Assembly (NCBI GenBank): GCA_007745635.1 | Contig: CP036272.1 | Coordinates: forward strand, 1,406,792-1,470,791 | Direction: 5' to 3' | Length of the DNA: 64,000 nucleotides | Source of the DNA: Stieleria bergensis | GTDB lineage: Bacteria; Planctomycetota; Planctomycetia; Pirellulales; Pirellulaceae | Part shown: one piece after another, positions 27,316 to 38,595 of the stretch | Layout: the number at the start of each line of letters is the position of its first letter | Position numbering within the stretch: position 1 is the stretch's first letter | Made by a program: the position numbers and the translations under genes | The notes under the pieces: generated by a model | What the model was told of the DNA's origin: nothing | The model's input: only the letters and a program-made list of their open reading frames with translations | Database searches by the model: none

Positions 27316-28875
27316 CTACAGCGTCGGACCGACCGTCCAGGGCACGAATTCTTGATCGCCGAAGCCGTGCCGTTCGCTGGCCGTCTGCTCACCGCTGGCG
27401 ACGCGCAGCGCATAATTAAAGAATTCATCGCCCAGCTGTTGAATCGTTTTATCGCCCAGGGCTTGGCCGGCATCGAGATCCATGTCATCACGCATGCGAT
27501 CAAACAAAGCGGAGTTGGATGCGACTTTGATGACCGGGGCCGGTTTGCATCCAAAGCAGCTGCCACGGCCGGTGGAGAACATCACCAAGTTGGCGCCCCC
27601 AGCCACTTTCCCGGTCACGCTGGCTGGATCGAACCCCGGGGTGTCCATCACGGAGAGTCCTTTTTGGGTGACTTGCTCGGCGTATTGATAGACCGCTTCA
27701 AGCGCCGTGCAGCCGCTTTTGGCTGCCGCACCGAGCGACTTTTCGGTGATGGTTGTCAGGCCGCCAGCCTTGTTGCCTTGGGATGGATTGTTGTCCAGTT
27801 GGCCACCGTAAACGCCGACGTAGTCTTGCCACCAATGCAGTAATTGCAGCAGTTCGTTGGCGACCTCCGGTGTTCGAGCTCGTTGGCACAACAAGTGTTC
27901 GGCGCCAAACAGTTCGGTGGTTTCAGAGATGATTGCCGAACCTCCACAAGCGACCATTCGATCCGACACCACGCCGATTGCTGGATTGGCTGTCACGCCG
28001 CTGTAACCGTCACTGCCTCCGCATTCGACGGCCAGCTTTAAATGCGAGGCATCTTGGCTGGTTCGCTGGGCTTTGTTGGCCATGTCGAGAACTTGTTCAA
28101 GCAGCTGCTCGCCGCGCTCAATTGTGGCCTGCGAACCGCCTTCGTCCTGCATGGTCAGCATTGGGACCCCCGCATCGCGGGTCATGGGTTGTCCCTGCAG
28201 ATCATACAGTGGCACGACGCCTTGATGCTGTGACAGGTAGCCCACGGCATTTTGCTCGCAGCCGAGTCCAATGATCAGCCGCCCGCCGACGTTGGCATGG
28301 TTTGCGTAACCTGCGAGGGTTCTGCCCAGCATTTGGTGCTTCAGCCCGTTGTACTCGAACGCGCAGCCGGTGGGGTGGGTAGCAGCAAAGACTCCATCGA
28401 CATTGGGCCATCGTTTGAGCCGCTGAGCGTCAAAGCGCTGCGCGATCTTGTGGCAAACGGTCGCACTGCAATTCACAGTGCTGATGATCGCGACGTAATT
28501 TCGAGTGCCAACCTGGCCGTTGGCCCGCGCGAAACCTTCAAAGGACCGCTTAAGAGGCGGTGGCGGTGGCGGCGGGGTGGTGCTTTGGACGGACTTGTCC
28601 GGTTGGTGTGACTGGACAAGGTTATGGCTGTGAACATGTTGGCCGGCGGCAATGTCGTGGGTTGCTTGGCCGATGGCGGAGCCGTATTTCAGGGCTTTTT
28701 CGCCTTTCGCAATCGGTCGGGTACAAAATTTGTGCCCCGCTGGGATTCGCTGGGAAAGCGCAATGTGCGCGCCGGCTGGCAGAATCGCCGTCTGCCCGGC
28801 CTGAATTTCGGCCGTCGCGATGGCAACATTGTCTTGGGGGTTCAGCCGAATGCAGTGTGTGGCAGTGTTGCTCAT
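27316..28875 (-). CDS. uxaA: UxaA-family altronate dehydratase
   Basis: A 519-residue enzyme expected to dehydrate D-altronate to 2-keto-3-deoxygluconate in galacturonate breakdown. An N-terminal SAF domain (about 1-95, starting MSNTATHCIRLNPQDNVAIA) is joined by a run of seven prolines to the main domain. That begins GFARANGQVGTRNYVAIIST (the GTRN motif) and includes HPTGCAFE, VECGGSDGYSG, ETTELFGAEHL, TEKSLGAAAKSG and FSTGRGSCFGCKPAPVIKVA with conserved cysteines. Galactarate dehydratase is the main alternative in the same family. Its product would feed the kinase and aldolase at 40-42 kb. Confidence 0.88.
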   Translation of the reverse strand: MSNTATHCIRLNPQDNVAIATAEIQAGQTAILPAGAHIALSQRIPAGHKFCTRPIAKGEKALKYGSAIGQATHDIAAGQHVHSHNLVQSHQPDKSVQSTTPPPPPPPLKRSFEGFARANGQVGTRNYVAIISTVNCSATVCHKIAQRFDAQRLKRWPNVDGVFAATHPTGCAFEYNGLKHQMLGRTLAGYANHANVGGRLIIGLGCEQNAVGYLSQHQGVVPLYDLQGQPMTRDAGVPMLTMQDEGGSQATIERGEQLLEQVLDMANKAQRTSQDASHLKLAVECGGSDGYSGVTANPAIGVVSDRMVACGGSAIISETTELFGAEHLLCQRARTPEVANELLQLLHWWQDYVGVYGGQLDNNPSQGNKAGGLTTITEKSLGAAAKSGCTALEAVYQYAEQVTQKGLSVMDTPGFDPASVTGKVAGGANLVMFSTGRGSCFGCKPAPVIKVASNSALFDRMRDDMDLDAGQALGDKTIQQLGDEFFNYALRVASGEQTASERHGFGDQEFVPWTVGPTL

Positions 28876-29138
28876 CGTAGAAGGCCCGAATTGTGCCGGG
28901 CAACAGTCCCTGTCTGTGGTTCCGAAATGTTCTTCGCCGCCCTATATTCGCGGATGTGCTGGCGATTGGCCAGGGAGAGCAGATTGAAATTTGCTGCCAA
29001 GCATCGTCAAGGTGCTTGAGAGAATCCCACCCTAAGGGGGTTGCCCCGTTGGTTTGATTCCGACGAGCGGCTTCGTTGCCGTTGTCAGTGCATTGTAATT
29101 TCCAGACGACCTATGGCGCATGCGGATCATAACCCTCG

Positions 29139-30326
29139 ATGAAAATCCACGAATTCCAAGGCAAAGAGCTCTTTCGTCAAGCCGGCGTGCCGGTTCTAGA
29201 AGGCATTGTCGCAGTCACTCCAGACGAAGCAGCAGCAGCGTATGACAAACTTGGCGGCCCGGTCGCGGTTGTCAAATCACAGATTCACGCTGGCGGACGC
29301 GGTAAAGGAACCGTGATCGGCAACCCCGAACAGCACGGCGTTGTGTTGGTGAAAAGTGCCGATGAGGCTCGCCAGGCTGCCGCGGGTCTGTTGGGCAACA
29401 AACTGGTCACCATCCAAACCGGCCCAGAAGGCCAAACGGTAAACAAAGTCTTCGTTGAAGCCGGTTGTGATATCGCTCGCGAGCTGTACCTGGGCATTGT
29501 CCTGGATCGAGCCGTTGCCAAACCGGTTTTGATGGTCAGTACCGAAGGCGGCATGGAAATCGAGACGGTGGCTGAGAACACGCCCGAACTGATTCATAAA
29601 GAACACTTCGATCCAGCCATCGGACTGGAAGCCTTTCAAGTTCGCAAGCTTTGCAAGAAGCTCGGCATCAGCGGTGCCGCCGCCAAGGCAGCCGCCAAGT
29701 TCATGCCTGCGATGTGCCGCTTCTATGTCGATTACGACTGCGAGCTCGCCGAAGTCAATCCCTTGGTCATTACCGGCGACGATCAAATGATCGCCCTTGA
29801 TGCAAAGATCAACTTTGATAACAACGCGCTGTATCGTCATCCAAAACTCGCTGAGTACCGTGACCTCGCCGAAGAAGAGCCCAGCGAAGTTCGCGCCAGT
29901 GATGCCGGTCTGAGCTACGTCAAGTTGGAAGGCAATATCGGTTGCCTCGTCAATGGTGCCGGTTTGGCAATGTCAACGATGGACATCATCAAGTACCACG
30001 GCGGCAAGCCAGCGAACTTCCTGGACGTTGGTGGCGGTGCAAACGAAGAGCAAGTCACCGAGGCCTTCCGCATTTTGCTCTCTGACCCCAATGTGAAAGG
30101 CTTGTTGGTCAATATCTTTGGCGGCATCGCCCGCTGTACCACGATCGCAGCCGCCGTGATCGCCGCTAGCAAGACCGTGGGCTTCGAAGTGCCACTGGTC
30201 GTCCGCTTGGAAGGCACCGAAGTCGAAGAGGGACGCAAAATGTTGTCTGAAAGCGATGTGGAGATCATCACTGCGACGGACATCACCGACGCGGCCAAGA
30301 AAATCGTTGCCGCCACTGGTGTCTAA
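29139..30326 (+). CDS. sucC: Succinyl-CoA synthetase beta subunit (ADP-forming)
   Basis: A 395-residue subunit that with SucD interconverts succinyl-CoA and succinate with substrate-level phosphorylation in the TCA cycle. It starts [19 protein letters not shown], the standard ATP-grasp opening. [60 protein letters not shown] and [14 protein letters not shown] are family signatures; [17 protein letters not shown] forms the CoA-ligase-like C-terminal domain. No strong Shine-Dalgarno is visible. sucD follows 59 bp later. Confidence 0.98.
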   Translation: MKIHEFQGKELFRQAGVPVLEGIVAVTPDEAAAAYDKLGGPVAVVKSQIHAGGRGKGTVIGNPEQHGVVLVKSADEARQAAAGLLGNKLVTIQTGPEGQTVNKVFVEAGCDIARELYLGIVLDRAVAKPVLMVSTEGGMEIETVAENTPELIHKEHFDPAIGLEAFQVRKLCKKLGISGAAAKAAAKFMPAMCRFYVDYDCELAEVNPLVITGDDQMIALDAKINFDNNALYRHPKLAEYRDLAEEEPSEVRASDAGLSYVKLEGNIGCLVNGAGLAMSTMDIIKYHGGKPANFLDVGGGANEEQVTEAFRILLSDPNVKGLLVNIFGGIARCTTIAAAVIAASKTVGFEVPLVVRLEGTEVEEGRKMLSESDVEIITATDITDAAKKIVAATGV

Positions 30327-30385
30327 TGCCGATCGCTGAAGTTCATTCAATAACAAACCATCACTAAATAATATTAGAAATAACC

Positions 30386-31258
30386 ATGAGTATCTTGATT
30401 GATGGCAACACGAAAGTGATTTGCCAAGGCATCACAGGCAAGGCTGGTACCTTCCACTCGCTCGGTTGCCGTGAGTATGGCACGCAGATGGTCGGTGGCG
30501 TGACGCCCGGTAAAGGTGGCCAAAACGTCGAAGGCATTCCCGTTTTTGATACCGTCGAAGAAGCGGTCAGCGAAACCGGTGCTGACGCCTCAATGATCTT
30601 CGTGCCCCCGCCCTTCACTGCCGACGCGATCCTGGAAGCCATCGACGCGGGCATCAAAGTCATCGCGGCGATCACCGAAGGTGTGCCAGTGGTCGATATG
30701 GTGCGAGTCTACGAGAAAGTTCGTGCCAGTGACGCCGTGCTGATCGGCCCCAACTGCCCTGGATTGATCACCCCCGGTCAGTGCAAAATCGGCATCATGC
30801 CGGGCTACATTCATCAGCCCGGAAAAGTCGGTGTCATGAGCCGTAGTGGAACGCTGACCTACGAAGCGGTTTGGCAAACCAGTTCCCTGGGACTGGGGCA
30901 AAGCACGTGCGTTGGCCTTGGTGGTGACCCCATTGTCGGTACCAACTACATCGATCTGCTGAAACGGTATCAAGAAGATGACCAAACCGAAGCGATCTTG
31001 ATGATCGGTGAAATCGGTGGTTCGGCCGAAGAAGAAGCAGCTGCCTACGTGAAAGAACACGTCACCAAGCCGGTGGCCGCTTTCATCGCAGGGCGGACCG
31101 CGCCTCCAGGAAAACGCATGGGCCACGCCGGTGCGATCATCAGCGGAGGAAAGGGGACAGCAACTGAGAAGGTCGCGGCGCTCGAATCCGCTGGCATCGT
31201 CGTCGCGCCAACCCCAGCTGATATGGGGCAAGCCGTCGTCGACGCGATGGGCAAGTAA
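30386..31258 (+). CDS. sucD: Succinyl-CoA synthetase alpha subunit
   Basis: A 290-residue CoA-binding subunit. [20 protein letters not shown] opens the Rossmann CoA-binding domain; [28 protein letters not shown] and [16 protein letters not shown] follow. The phosphohistidine site is in [18 protein letters not shown]. Length is standard. It is the second gene of a sucCD operon, followed by a short terminator-like hairpin. Confidence 0.98.
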   Translation: MSILIDGNTKVICQGITGKAGTFHSLGCREYGTQMVGGVTPGKGGQNVEGIPVFDTVEEAVSETGADASMIFVPPPFTADAILEAIDAGIKVIAAITEGVPVVDMVRVYEKVRASDAVLIGPNCPGLITPGQCKIGIMPGYIHQPGKVGVMSRSGTLTYEAVWQTSSLGLGQSTCVGLGGDPIVGTNYIDLLKRYQEDDQTEAILMIGEIGGSAEEEAAAYVKEHVTKPVAAFIAGRTAPPGKRMGHAGAIISGGKGTATEKVAALESAGIVVAPTPADMGQAVVDAMGK

Positions 31259-31268
31259 ATTCTGTCAG

Positions 31269-31290
31269 AGCGGCCTCTTGCCGCTTTCTT
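31269..31290 (+). terminator. Short hairpin after sucD, probable terminator
   Basis: A 6-bp GC-rich stem, agcggc with gccgct, has a 5-nt loop and is followed by ttctt. It is 10 bp after the sucD stop. A second similar stem (aagcggcctcgcgccgct) follows at about 31301. Confidence 0.5.
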
Positions 31291-31373
31291 GATTGATGCA
31301 AAGCGGCCTCGCGCCGCTCCATGCACCGAAGCGTACACGCGGCGCGATGCCGCGTCTCCTGGGCGGAATCAAC

Positions 31374-32156
31374 ATGCTGAAACAACTCTTCTTAGTCCTC
31401 GCGATCCTTGTTTCTGGATCGACTCTGGTTGCCGGTCAGCAGCCTGTCAGGCTTCGCGTGTTGAGTTACAACATTCACCATGCTCAGGGAGTCGATGGTA
31501 AGCTTGATCTGCAGCGAATCGCCAACGTGATCCTGTCAGTCAAGCCGGATGTCGTTGCCTTGCAAGAGGTGGATCAAAACACCAGCCGCACCGGTGGTGT
31601 TGACCAAGCCGCCGAACTGGCCAAGTTGACTGAGATGAAGTCTGTCTTTGGTGCCAACATCGATTTACAGGGTGGGCACTATGGCAACGCGGTGCTCACT
31701 CGATTGCCAATCGGTTCCCATCAAAATGTCTTGCTGCCCAATGTCAATCACGGCGAACAACGCGGTGTGATTCAGGCGGATCTCAAGTTGCCGGGCAGCG
31801 GTCAATCGCTCTTGCTGTTGGCAACACATTTTGATCATCGAAAGGATTCCAGCGAACGCCTCCAGTCGGCCCGCAAAATCAATGCATTGGTGGCTGAGCG
31901 GCCTGACCAACCCGCATTGTTGGCTGGCGACTTGAACGCCACGCCGGACAGTCAAACCTTGCAAGCCTTGCAACAGCAATGGACTCTTGCCAACGAGCAG
32001 CCTTTAGCAACGATTCCGGTCAAGGAACCGGTCAAGCAAATTGATTTCATCCTGCTGCGCCCAGCCGAACGCTGGTCCGTGGTGGAAGTCAAAGTGCTTG
32101 ACGAAGCCGTGGCGTCGGATCATCGTGCGATCCTGGCGGTCTTGGAACTTAAGTAA
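31374..32156 (+). CDS. Exported endonuclease/exonuclease/phosphatase (EEP) fold hydrolase
   Basis: A 260-residue protein. ATG 31374 gives a clean signal peptide (MLKQLFLVLAILVSGSTLVA). The EEP-fold metal and catalytic motifs are complete and in order: SYNIHHAQG, VALQEVDQNTSR, THFDHRKDSSER, LAGDLNATPDS, IDFILLR and ASDHRAILA. Members cleave phosphodiester or phosphomonoester bonds in nucleic acids, sphingolipids or inositol phosphates; export suggests scavenging. Substrate cannot be assigned. It stands alone, followed by the palindromic repeat array. Confidence 0.88.
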   Translation: MLKQLFLVLAILVSGSTLVAGQQPVRLRVLSYNIHHAQGVDGKLDLQRIANVILSVKPDVVALQEVDQNTSRTGGVDQAAELAKLTEMKSVFGANIDLQGGHYGNAVLTRLPIGSHQNVLLPNVNHGEQRGVIQADLKLPGSGQSLLLLATHFDHRKDSSERLQSARKINALVAERPDQPALLAGDLNATPDSQTLQALQQQWTLANEQPLATIPVKEPVKQIDFILLRPAERWSVVEVKVLDEAVASDHRAILAVLELK

Positions 32157-32196
32157 ACGCACATCAGCCGTTCGCCACAGCGGTGTCTCGATATCA

Positions 32197-32384
32197 CTCT
32201 CCCGCCAGCGGGAGAGTTCAGTCAACGAGTGCTTTCAGCAACACCCTCCCGATTGCCGGGGAGGGTTTTGTTGTGGCGGCATTGCGGTTGGCGTTGCCAA
32301 CCACTTCACCCTCACCTCGCTTAGGCTCGACTCTCCCGCCAGCGGGAGAGTTCAGTCAACGAACGGTCCTATCAGCAACATCCT
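32197..32384. repeat. Palindromic repeat array, left part
   Basis: Palindrome A (ctctcccgc-ca-gcgggagag) occurs at 32197-32216 and 32331-32350. Palindrome B (ccctcccgattgccggggaggg) is at 32244-32265 and is followed by TTTT. Between them lies a conserved spacer, ttcagtcaacgagtgctttc, and then a block of about 65 bp containing gcggttggcgttgccaacca. The same order is resumed after the IS110 element, so the array was split by the insertion. Palindrome A could double as terminator for the EEP gene. Confidence 0.85.
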
Positions 32385-32413
32385 CCCGTTTGCGGGAGCG
32401 GCTGTGTTAGATG

Positions 32414-33828
<1,415 letters not shown>

Positions 33829-33872
33829 ACAGCATTAGCGGCTGTGTCCTGTTGCTTGAATCGCTGGGGTGA

Positions 33873-34364
33873 CTAGGAGAGACGTCGGCGTTGTTCACCA
33901 ACGACCGACTGCGTTCCGTTGCTGATGGATCCGGGAGCGACCATGTAGAACGGTTGTTCGGTCATGAATTTGCGACCGTCGACGGTGAAGGCTCGGATGC
34001 GCACCGCCCATTTCACGCGGATCAAACGACCGTGATAACTCAGTGGTGTCGCGGGCAGCAAGCAGTTCAACGATTGCTCATCGGCCAGTCCACAGCGATG
34101 CAAGTCGTCTTTTTCAAACCGAGTGAAATAGTGGACTTGCATGTCCGTGTCACCTTTGCCCTCGGTGTACCACAGCACAGAGACTTCAACGGCTGCCAAC
34201 GCATCCAGGTCCACGCGGCTGATTCGCCAGCGCGCTTCAAGCGTCTTGCCGCCTTCGTACATGCCGTCTTCACGGCACAGGCACACGCTCATCGCGGGCT
34301 GCGTTTCTGCGGCAAGCCCGGAGGACGGACGACGACGGGGTAGTTTCGGCAGAATGATTGCCAC
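33873..34364 (-). CDS. Unknown protein, downstream partner of a membrane protein
   Basis: A 163-residue protein starting MAIILPKLPRRRPSSGLAAE. It is rich in beta-strand-like alternating patterns (KTLEARWRISRVDLDALAAV, VEVSVLWYTEGKGDTD, GRLIRVKWAVRIRAFTVDGR), which suggests an arrestin-like or immunoglobulin-like sandwich. No family was recognised. It overlaps the end of the upstream gene by 76 bp in another frame, so expression is probably coupled. Confidence that it is a gene comes from position, length and composition. Confidence 0.6.
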   Translation of the reverse strand: MAIILPKLPRRRPSSGLAAETQPAMSVCLCREDGMYEGGKTLEARWRISRVDLDALAAVEVSVLWYTEGKGDTDMQVHYFTRFEKDDLHRCGLADEQSLNCLLPATPLSYHGRLIRVKWAVRIRAFTVDGRKFMTEQPFYMVAPGSISNGTQSVVGEQRRRLS

Positions 34365-35380
34365 TTGCGTGCTTCTCCGGAAACGATGACTTTCCAGCGG
34401 ACGGCATTGTGCAGCCCGACAAACGAATGCATGACGTTGTCAGGCAGATCTAAAGTGAATTGTTGTTCCCAGGGAGCCTGCGGGTCAACGCGTACATCGC
34501 GTTCTTCACACAATTCTTCCGCGAAAACTTCACAACTTTCCACGCGAACGTCCGTCCCTTGACTGTACACCGTTTCCTCTTCGCAACAAACACGCACGCG
34601 CAGTCGTCGTAATCGTAATTTTCCGGCCTGCGAGACGAAGACGCGGTACTTGCCACCGGGGAACAGCGGATGGTCGCTGATTTCCACGATGGTGGACCCG
34701 AGTCCCACGGATCGTCGGAGCTGAGCGAGGAAGTAGGAAAATGACCAGTAACCCACCCAGCCGAAGGGAATCAGCAGGCCGGCCAGAATGTAACGCGGTT
34801 GAGCATGCCAGAAGCCCAGAATGACCACCGCCAGCAGGACAAACCAGACGGAATTCCAGAGCAGCGCCAGCAGCGTTGGGCCGACCAAATCCTTGCCCTG
34901 GGCCCGCTCAGCGGCTAGGCGATAGGTTAGACGCTCGCCCGGCGAATCGTTCATCGCTTCGCCGCTGGGAACCGTTGGCATGCGGTCTTCGCTGGTCGGT
35001 TCGGGCACGATGATTTCAATCGAGGAGGCTCGATTGGCAATCGCGGAGCGACGTTCATGGCTGGCGCCGATGTGAAACAAGCGGTACACCAATCCAGCCA
35101 CGCCGGATGCAGCGGCGGCAAAGCCGGTCACGCCAAAGACCCAGGCGCCCAGACCACTGCCCTGAATTTCCTTGGGGGTCACTGTGTTTGGGTCAAGATT
35201 GGTCAGCTGAGCGATCGATTCCCAGCTGGCCAGTTGGTTGATCAACACCAAGGCGACCACGAACACGCCTGCGAGGAATACACAGCTATAGAAGGCTGTT
35301 TCCCAGAGGATGCTACGAAGTTCGTCGCCAATAAAACGCCCGCCCCGTTTTTTGCTCCAAGGTTGCGGAAAACGGGGCAT
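34289..35380 (-). CDS. Unknown membrane protein with C-terminal beta-rich domain
   Basis: A 363-residue protein with four probable membrane helices: AFYSCVFLAGVFVVALVLI, WVFGVTGFAAAASGVAGLVY, SVWFVLLAVVILGFW and YILAGLLIPFGWVGYWSFSY. A cytosolic or periplasmic domain of about 150 residues follows (IVEISDHPLFPGGKYRVFVS, LRLRRLRVRVCCEEETVY, FTLDLPDNVMHSF). That domain resembles arrestin-like folds in strand pattern only. The 3' end overlaps the next gene. The pair is likely cotranscribed and may interact. No family was named. Confidence 0.65.
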   Translation of the reverse strand: MPRFPQPWSKKRGGRFIGDELRSILWETAFYSCVFLAGVFVVALVLINQLASWESIAQLTNLDPNTVTPKEIQGSGLGAWVFGVTGFAAAASGVAGLVYRLFHIGASHERRSAIANRASSIEIIVPEPTSEDRMPTVPSGEAMNDSPGERLTYRLAAERAQGKDLVGPTLLALLWNSVWFVLLAVVILGFWHAQPRYILAGLLIPFGWVGYWSFSYFLAQLRRSVGLGSTIVEISDHPLFPGGKYRVFVSQAGKLRLRRLRVRVCCEEETVYSQGTDVRVESCEVFAEELCEERDVRVDPQAPWEQQFTLDLPDNVMHSFVGLHNAVRWKVIVSGEARKWQSFCRNYPVVVRPPGLPQKRSPR

Positions 35381-35498
35381 ACCAGTGACTTGATGAGAAC
35401 GTGGGGCGAACAGAACGGTCGCAAATTGTAGGTCGTCACCGCCTGGGTGACAGCGGCGTTTGTCGTTTTTCGAACTAAGGGACCGCGGTCAGGTCTCG

Positions 35499-35774
35499 CT
35501 AGCGAGGCTTTCGGGGCCGGCGGCTTGGCCGATAGAAACCCAGTTTTTCCAGGGCTTCATAGACTTCCCCAAGCGTTTTTTCACCAAAGTTATTGATCGC
35601 CAACAGTTGCTTGGGGCTGGCTTTCAAAAGGTCGCGGACGTTCAGAATGCCTGTGGTTTCCAGGCAGTTCGTTGTGCGAACCGACAAGCCAATCTCTGCA
35701 ATGCTCAATTCCAAACTCAGCGAACGTTGCTGAGCTTCCTGGTCGCTTTGGCTGACAGGGATCCGAGTGCTCAT
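35499..35774 (-). CDS. Stand-alone RNA polymerase alpha C-terminal domain-like protein
   Basis: A 91-residue protein. Residues about 20-82 match the alpha-CTD fold: [20 protein letters not shown], then [20 protein letters not shown] and [15 protein letters not shown]. This aligns with bacterial RpoA C termini, in which two helix-hairpin-helix elements contact UP-element DNA and activators. There is no alpha N-terminal domain, so it cannot assemble polymerase. A DNA-binding or polymerase-modulating role is inferred. It lies about 150 bp downstream of a P-loop ATPase gene that also carries helix-hairpin-helix domains. Confidence 0.85.
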   Translation of the reverse strand: MSTRIPVSQSDQEAQQRSLSLELSIAEIGLSVRTTNCLETTGILNVRDLLKASPKQLLAINNFGEKTLGEVYEALEKLGFYRPSRRPRKPR

Positions 35775-35925
35775 GCCTAACTCCTTTGGGGCGGCGATTG
35801 CGCTGCGATCACAAACGAGTCAGCAGATCCGTTTGCGAAAGGGTTGTAGGCAGATTCTCTGCGATTCCGCCTGGCAATGCAAGCAATTTCGGCATTCGGG
35901 GGGGAGATCGGTTTCTTTGAACAGC

Positions 35926-38595
35926 CTAGGCTGCTCGGAGCTCCCGCTGATGATAAGCGCTATCGATCCACGATTGCAATTCTTCCAGATCGGGCTGTTG
36001 GCTCCCACGCAAGATCCGTTTGCCTTCGTTACTCTTGGCGATCGGGCTGATCGTGTCCAACAGTGTCTCGGCATCGTACTCAGTGAGTTCTTCTGGGCTG
36101 GTGATTTCAGCGGCGATTAACAGCTGTGCATCGTGGCCGCGTAGGTTTGGCACGCGGCACATCAACGTGGCCTGCGCTTGCCAGGTGGTCACCACAGCAG
36201 CATCGACGCGGCGCTGTTGCAATTGATCGGCCACTGTTTCAGCGTCGGCTGTGACCAAGTCAGCGACGGTCCAAAGGTCGATCGCGTGCAAGTGGCTTGC
36301 CATTCGCTCGCCAATCGAAGGTGCGTCAACGATGGGGCTATCGAGGTTCAAGTAGAACTTGATCGAGTCCAATTCATGACCCGCCGAGGCCTCCACCACG
36401 GGTGCTTGCCGCTGACGTTTCCGTTTCGAGGAGGCCTGTGCGGTTTGTCCATGATCATCGACAAACTCGTAAACCACTTCGTCATGAGAATCGCTTTCCG
36501 CTTGCGCTGCAGATGCCTTTTTCACTGTCCCCTTTGTCGTCGCCGTGTTGGTTTCGACGGGTTGCACATTGCCAGCAGCGATCCAGCTGGTCAGCCGAGC
36601 GAGTTCATAGCTGGTGCCACTGAGTAGAATCTGCTGCCCACGTTCGGTGGCCAGGAAAGCTTCGACGCGATCGAGCAGTGAGTTTGGATTGGTGGCTGAA
36701 AGCGTTGCCGCATCCTTGATCCCACAGCCAACCAAGATGCGTGCATCGAAGCCGCGCAGTTGCGGCACATGGCACACCAAACGACATTCGGCTTGCCAAC
36801 GACGAACTGTCGCGGCGGTCACACCGGCTAAACCCAAGGCGTCGCTAAGCCGATTGGGATCTTGGTTCATCAAGTGATTGATGTGTGTGACTTCCAAACG
36901 ACGCAGTCTGGCCGCTGCAACCGCATCGATTGAAGGCGCTTGATCGATCGGGCTGTCAAAGTTCAAAAAGAAGGGGCTCTGTGCGGAAGCTTGTTGGCTG
37001 AGTCCCAGTGGCGGTTGTCCAGCGGCAAGGCTTTGTGAGGGGCTCTGTAATGAGGCAGGCTGTTGTGTGCCCTGGGGGAGCGTCAACGGCGAGTGCGCAG
37101 GCTGAGCGTGGCGAGCGATCGGCGCGTCGGTTGTGAAGTGCTCGCTAAAGTAATAGCCATCCGCCCAAGGTTGCATGTTGTCCAGATGGCCATAGCGATG
37201 AGCCCGCTGAGTAACCTGCTGAGTAACCTTTTGGGGGACCGGTCCTAGTGCCGCGGGGCGTTGGCCGCCGGCGGGGTAATCGAGTGTTGGCTTGGACATG
37301 GGAGGAATCTGGAATGCGGCTGCGGTCGCATCGGTTGATTCCCAGTAAGCTTGGTCTAAGTCTTCGTTGACAGCATCCAGGCTGCGTGCCTCCGGCAGCG
37401 GTGAATGTTTGGCCAATCGCTCCCAGCTGGCGGCCTCGTCGCTGTAATGCTCCAAGCCAACCTTGGCATCGCTTGATGGATCATGGGTGATTGGCTGAGT
37501 GGCGTGATAGTGCGGCCCGGAGTAGCGTTCGAGCGCGTAATGCGGTTTCCAAAGCGGGCGGTGTTGATGGCCGTCGCGTTTGCCATGCACGGCAAACGAT
37601 TTGGCACCCGCAGAGATCATCACGTTGGTCAGGATGCGATCGCTGGTCAGAACAATCAGCTGATGTCCACTGGACTCACTGGCTTGTCGAAGTGTTTGCA
37701 CCAGCTGATCGATTTGGGTTGCGTTCCAGTGGGCGCCAGTGATCAATTCCGGTTGCGTTTCGATGAGCAACGGAATGCCATGTCCTGCACTGGCCATCAA
37801 GCCGCTTTGTTTGATCACATCCGCTGCTGCCAAACGAACGGCAATCACAGCTAACGCGCGCTCAGCCGCACCATGCTGCGTTTCCGGTTGGCCGTTGATG
37901 TCGACCAAGCCGCCGTGCGGACGAACGGTTTGCCAGTCGCCTGAAGCAACGAACTGAGAAGCGTCCCAGTTGATGGTTCGCAATCGACCACTGGAAAGTC
38001 GGTTCAGCCAAGAGCTGGCCAGATCGGCGAACGATGCGGTGGGGCGAGACGCGTGAATCGGCTGCGTTGCGTTTTGGCAGCGAGCGGTCAACTCGGGATC
38101 GCAAAGCCCTGCCAGCAAGCAGGCTTGAACGCTGCGCGTGACACTGCTGACTGCGGTATCGGTTAAAATGCCATCGACGATGCTGTCGGGCAATTGGATC
38201 GCTTGCAACGCACGCGAGGCAGGGGTTGTGTCGGCAATGCCGTTGATCCAACTGTCGTGGTGGTAGTCAAATCGATGCGTGACATCGCCGCGAGATTCGA
38301 ATTCGATCGTGCGTCGACCTTGTTGGCTGCCATCCTGTTCACGGCGGCAATGAATTTTGCCATTGGCTTCGACCCAGACCACACGGCCGGCCGAGCTGTT
38401 CATCATGCCCAAGGGATATTGGCGTCGAACCAGTGAATCACGGACAAACCGGACCAAAGCGGTTTTGCCAGCGCCAATTGGCATGCTGACAAGATTCATC
38501 GCCTGGGAAAACGGTCCCAATTCCACTCGGTTCAACAATCCGTGCGTGTCGATATCAATGCGATCCAGCAACACGGTAGGCTCCTCCTTGGCCAT
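35926..38595 (-). CDS. P-loop ATPase (RecF/SMC-like) with two C-terminal DUF4332 domains
   Basis: An 889-residue protein starting at ATG 38595 (an in-frame TTG lies three codons upstream). A Walker A-like motif, SMPIGAGKTALVRFVRD, lies at about 37-53, lacking the usual first Gly. HGAAERALAVIAVRLAAADV resembles the ABC signature helix and GIPLLIETQ the Walker B strand, giving a RecF/SMC-type head without long coiled coils. A low-complexity Gln/Pro-rich linker (about 390-560) follows. Two DUF4332 copies (about 565-675 and 765-880) each start FxLNxDSPI and contain a helix-hairpin-helix-like segment and V.NLRG.DA or V.QLRGFDA. A DNA-associated role is inferred; the system is not known to me. Confidence 0.75.
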   Translation of the reverse strand: MAKEEPTVLLDRIDIDTHGLLNRVELGPFSQAMNLVSMPIGAGKTALVRFVRDSLVRRQYPLGMMNSSAGRVVWVEANGKIHCRREQDGSQQGRRTIEFESRGDVTHRFDYHHDSWINGIADTTPASRALQAIQLPDSIVDGILTDTAVSSVTRSVQACLLAGLCDPELTARCQNATQPIHASRPTASFADLASSWLNRLSSGRLRTINWDASQFVASGDWQTVRPHGGLVDINGQPETQHGAAERALAVIAVRLAAADVIKQSGLMASAGHGIPLLIETQPELITGAHWNATQIDQLVQTLRQASESSGHQLIVLTSDRILTNVMISAGAKSFAVHGKRDGHQHRPLWKPHYALERYSGPHYHATQPITHDPSSDAKVGLEHYSDEAASWERLAKHSPLPEARSLDAVNEDLDQAYWESTDATAAAFQIPPMSKPTLDYPAGGQRPAALGPVPQKVTQQVTQRAHRYGHLDNMQPWADGYYFSEHFTTDAPIARHAQPAHSPLTLPQGTQQPASLQSPSQSLAAGQPPLGLSQQASAQSPFFLNFDSPIDQAPSIDAVAAARLRRLEVTHINHLMNQDPNRLSDALGLAGVTAATVRRWQAECRLVCHVPQLRGFDARILVGCGIKDAATLSATNPNSLLDRVEAFLATERGQQILLSGTSYELARLTSWIAAGNVQPVETNTATTKGTVKKASAAQAESDSHDEVVYEFVDDHGQTAQASSKRKRQRQAPVVEASAGHELDSIKFYLNLDSPIVDAPSIGERMASHLHAIDLWTVADLVTADAETVADQLQQRRVDAAVVTTWQAQATLMCRVPNLRGHDAQLLIAAEITSPEELTEYDAETLLDTISPIAKSNEGKRILRGSQQPDLEELQSWIDSAYHQRELRAA

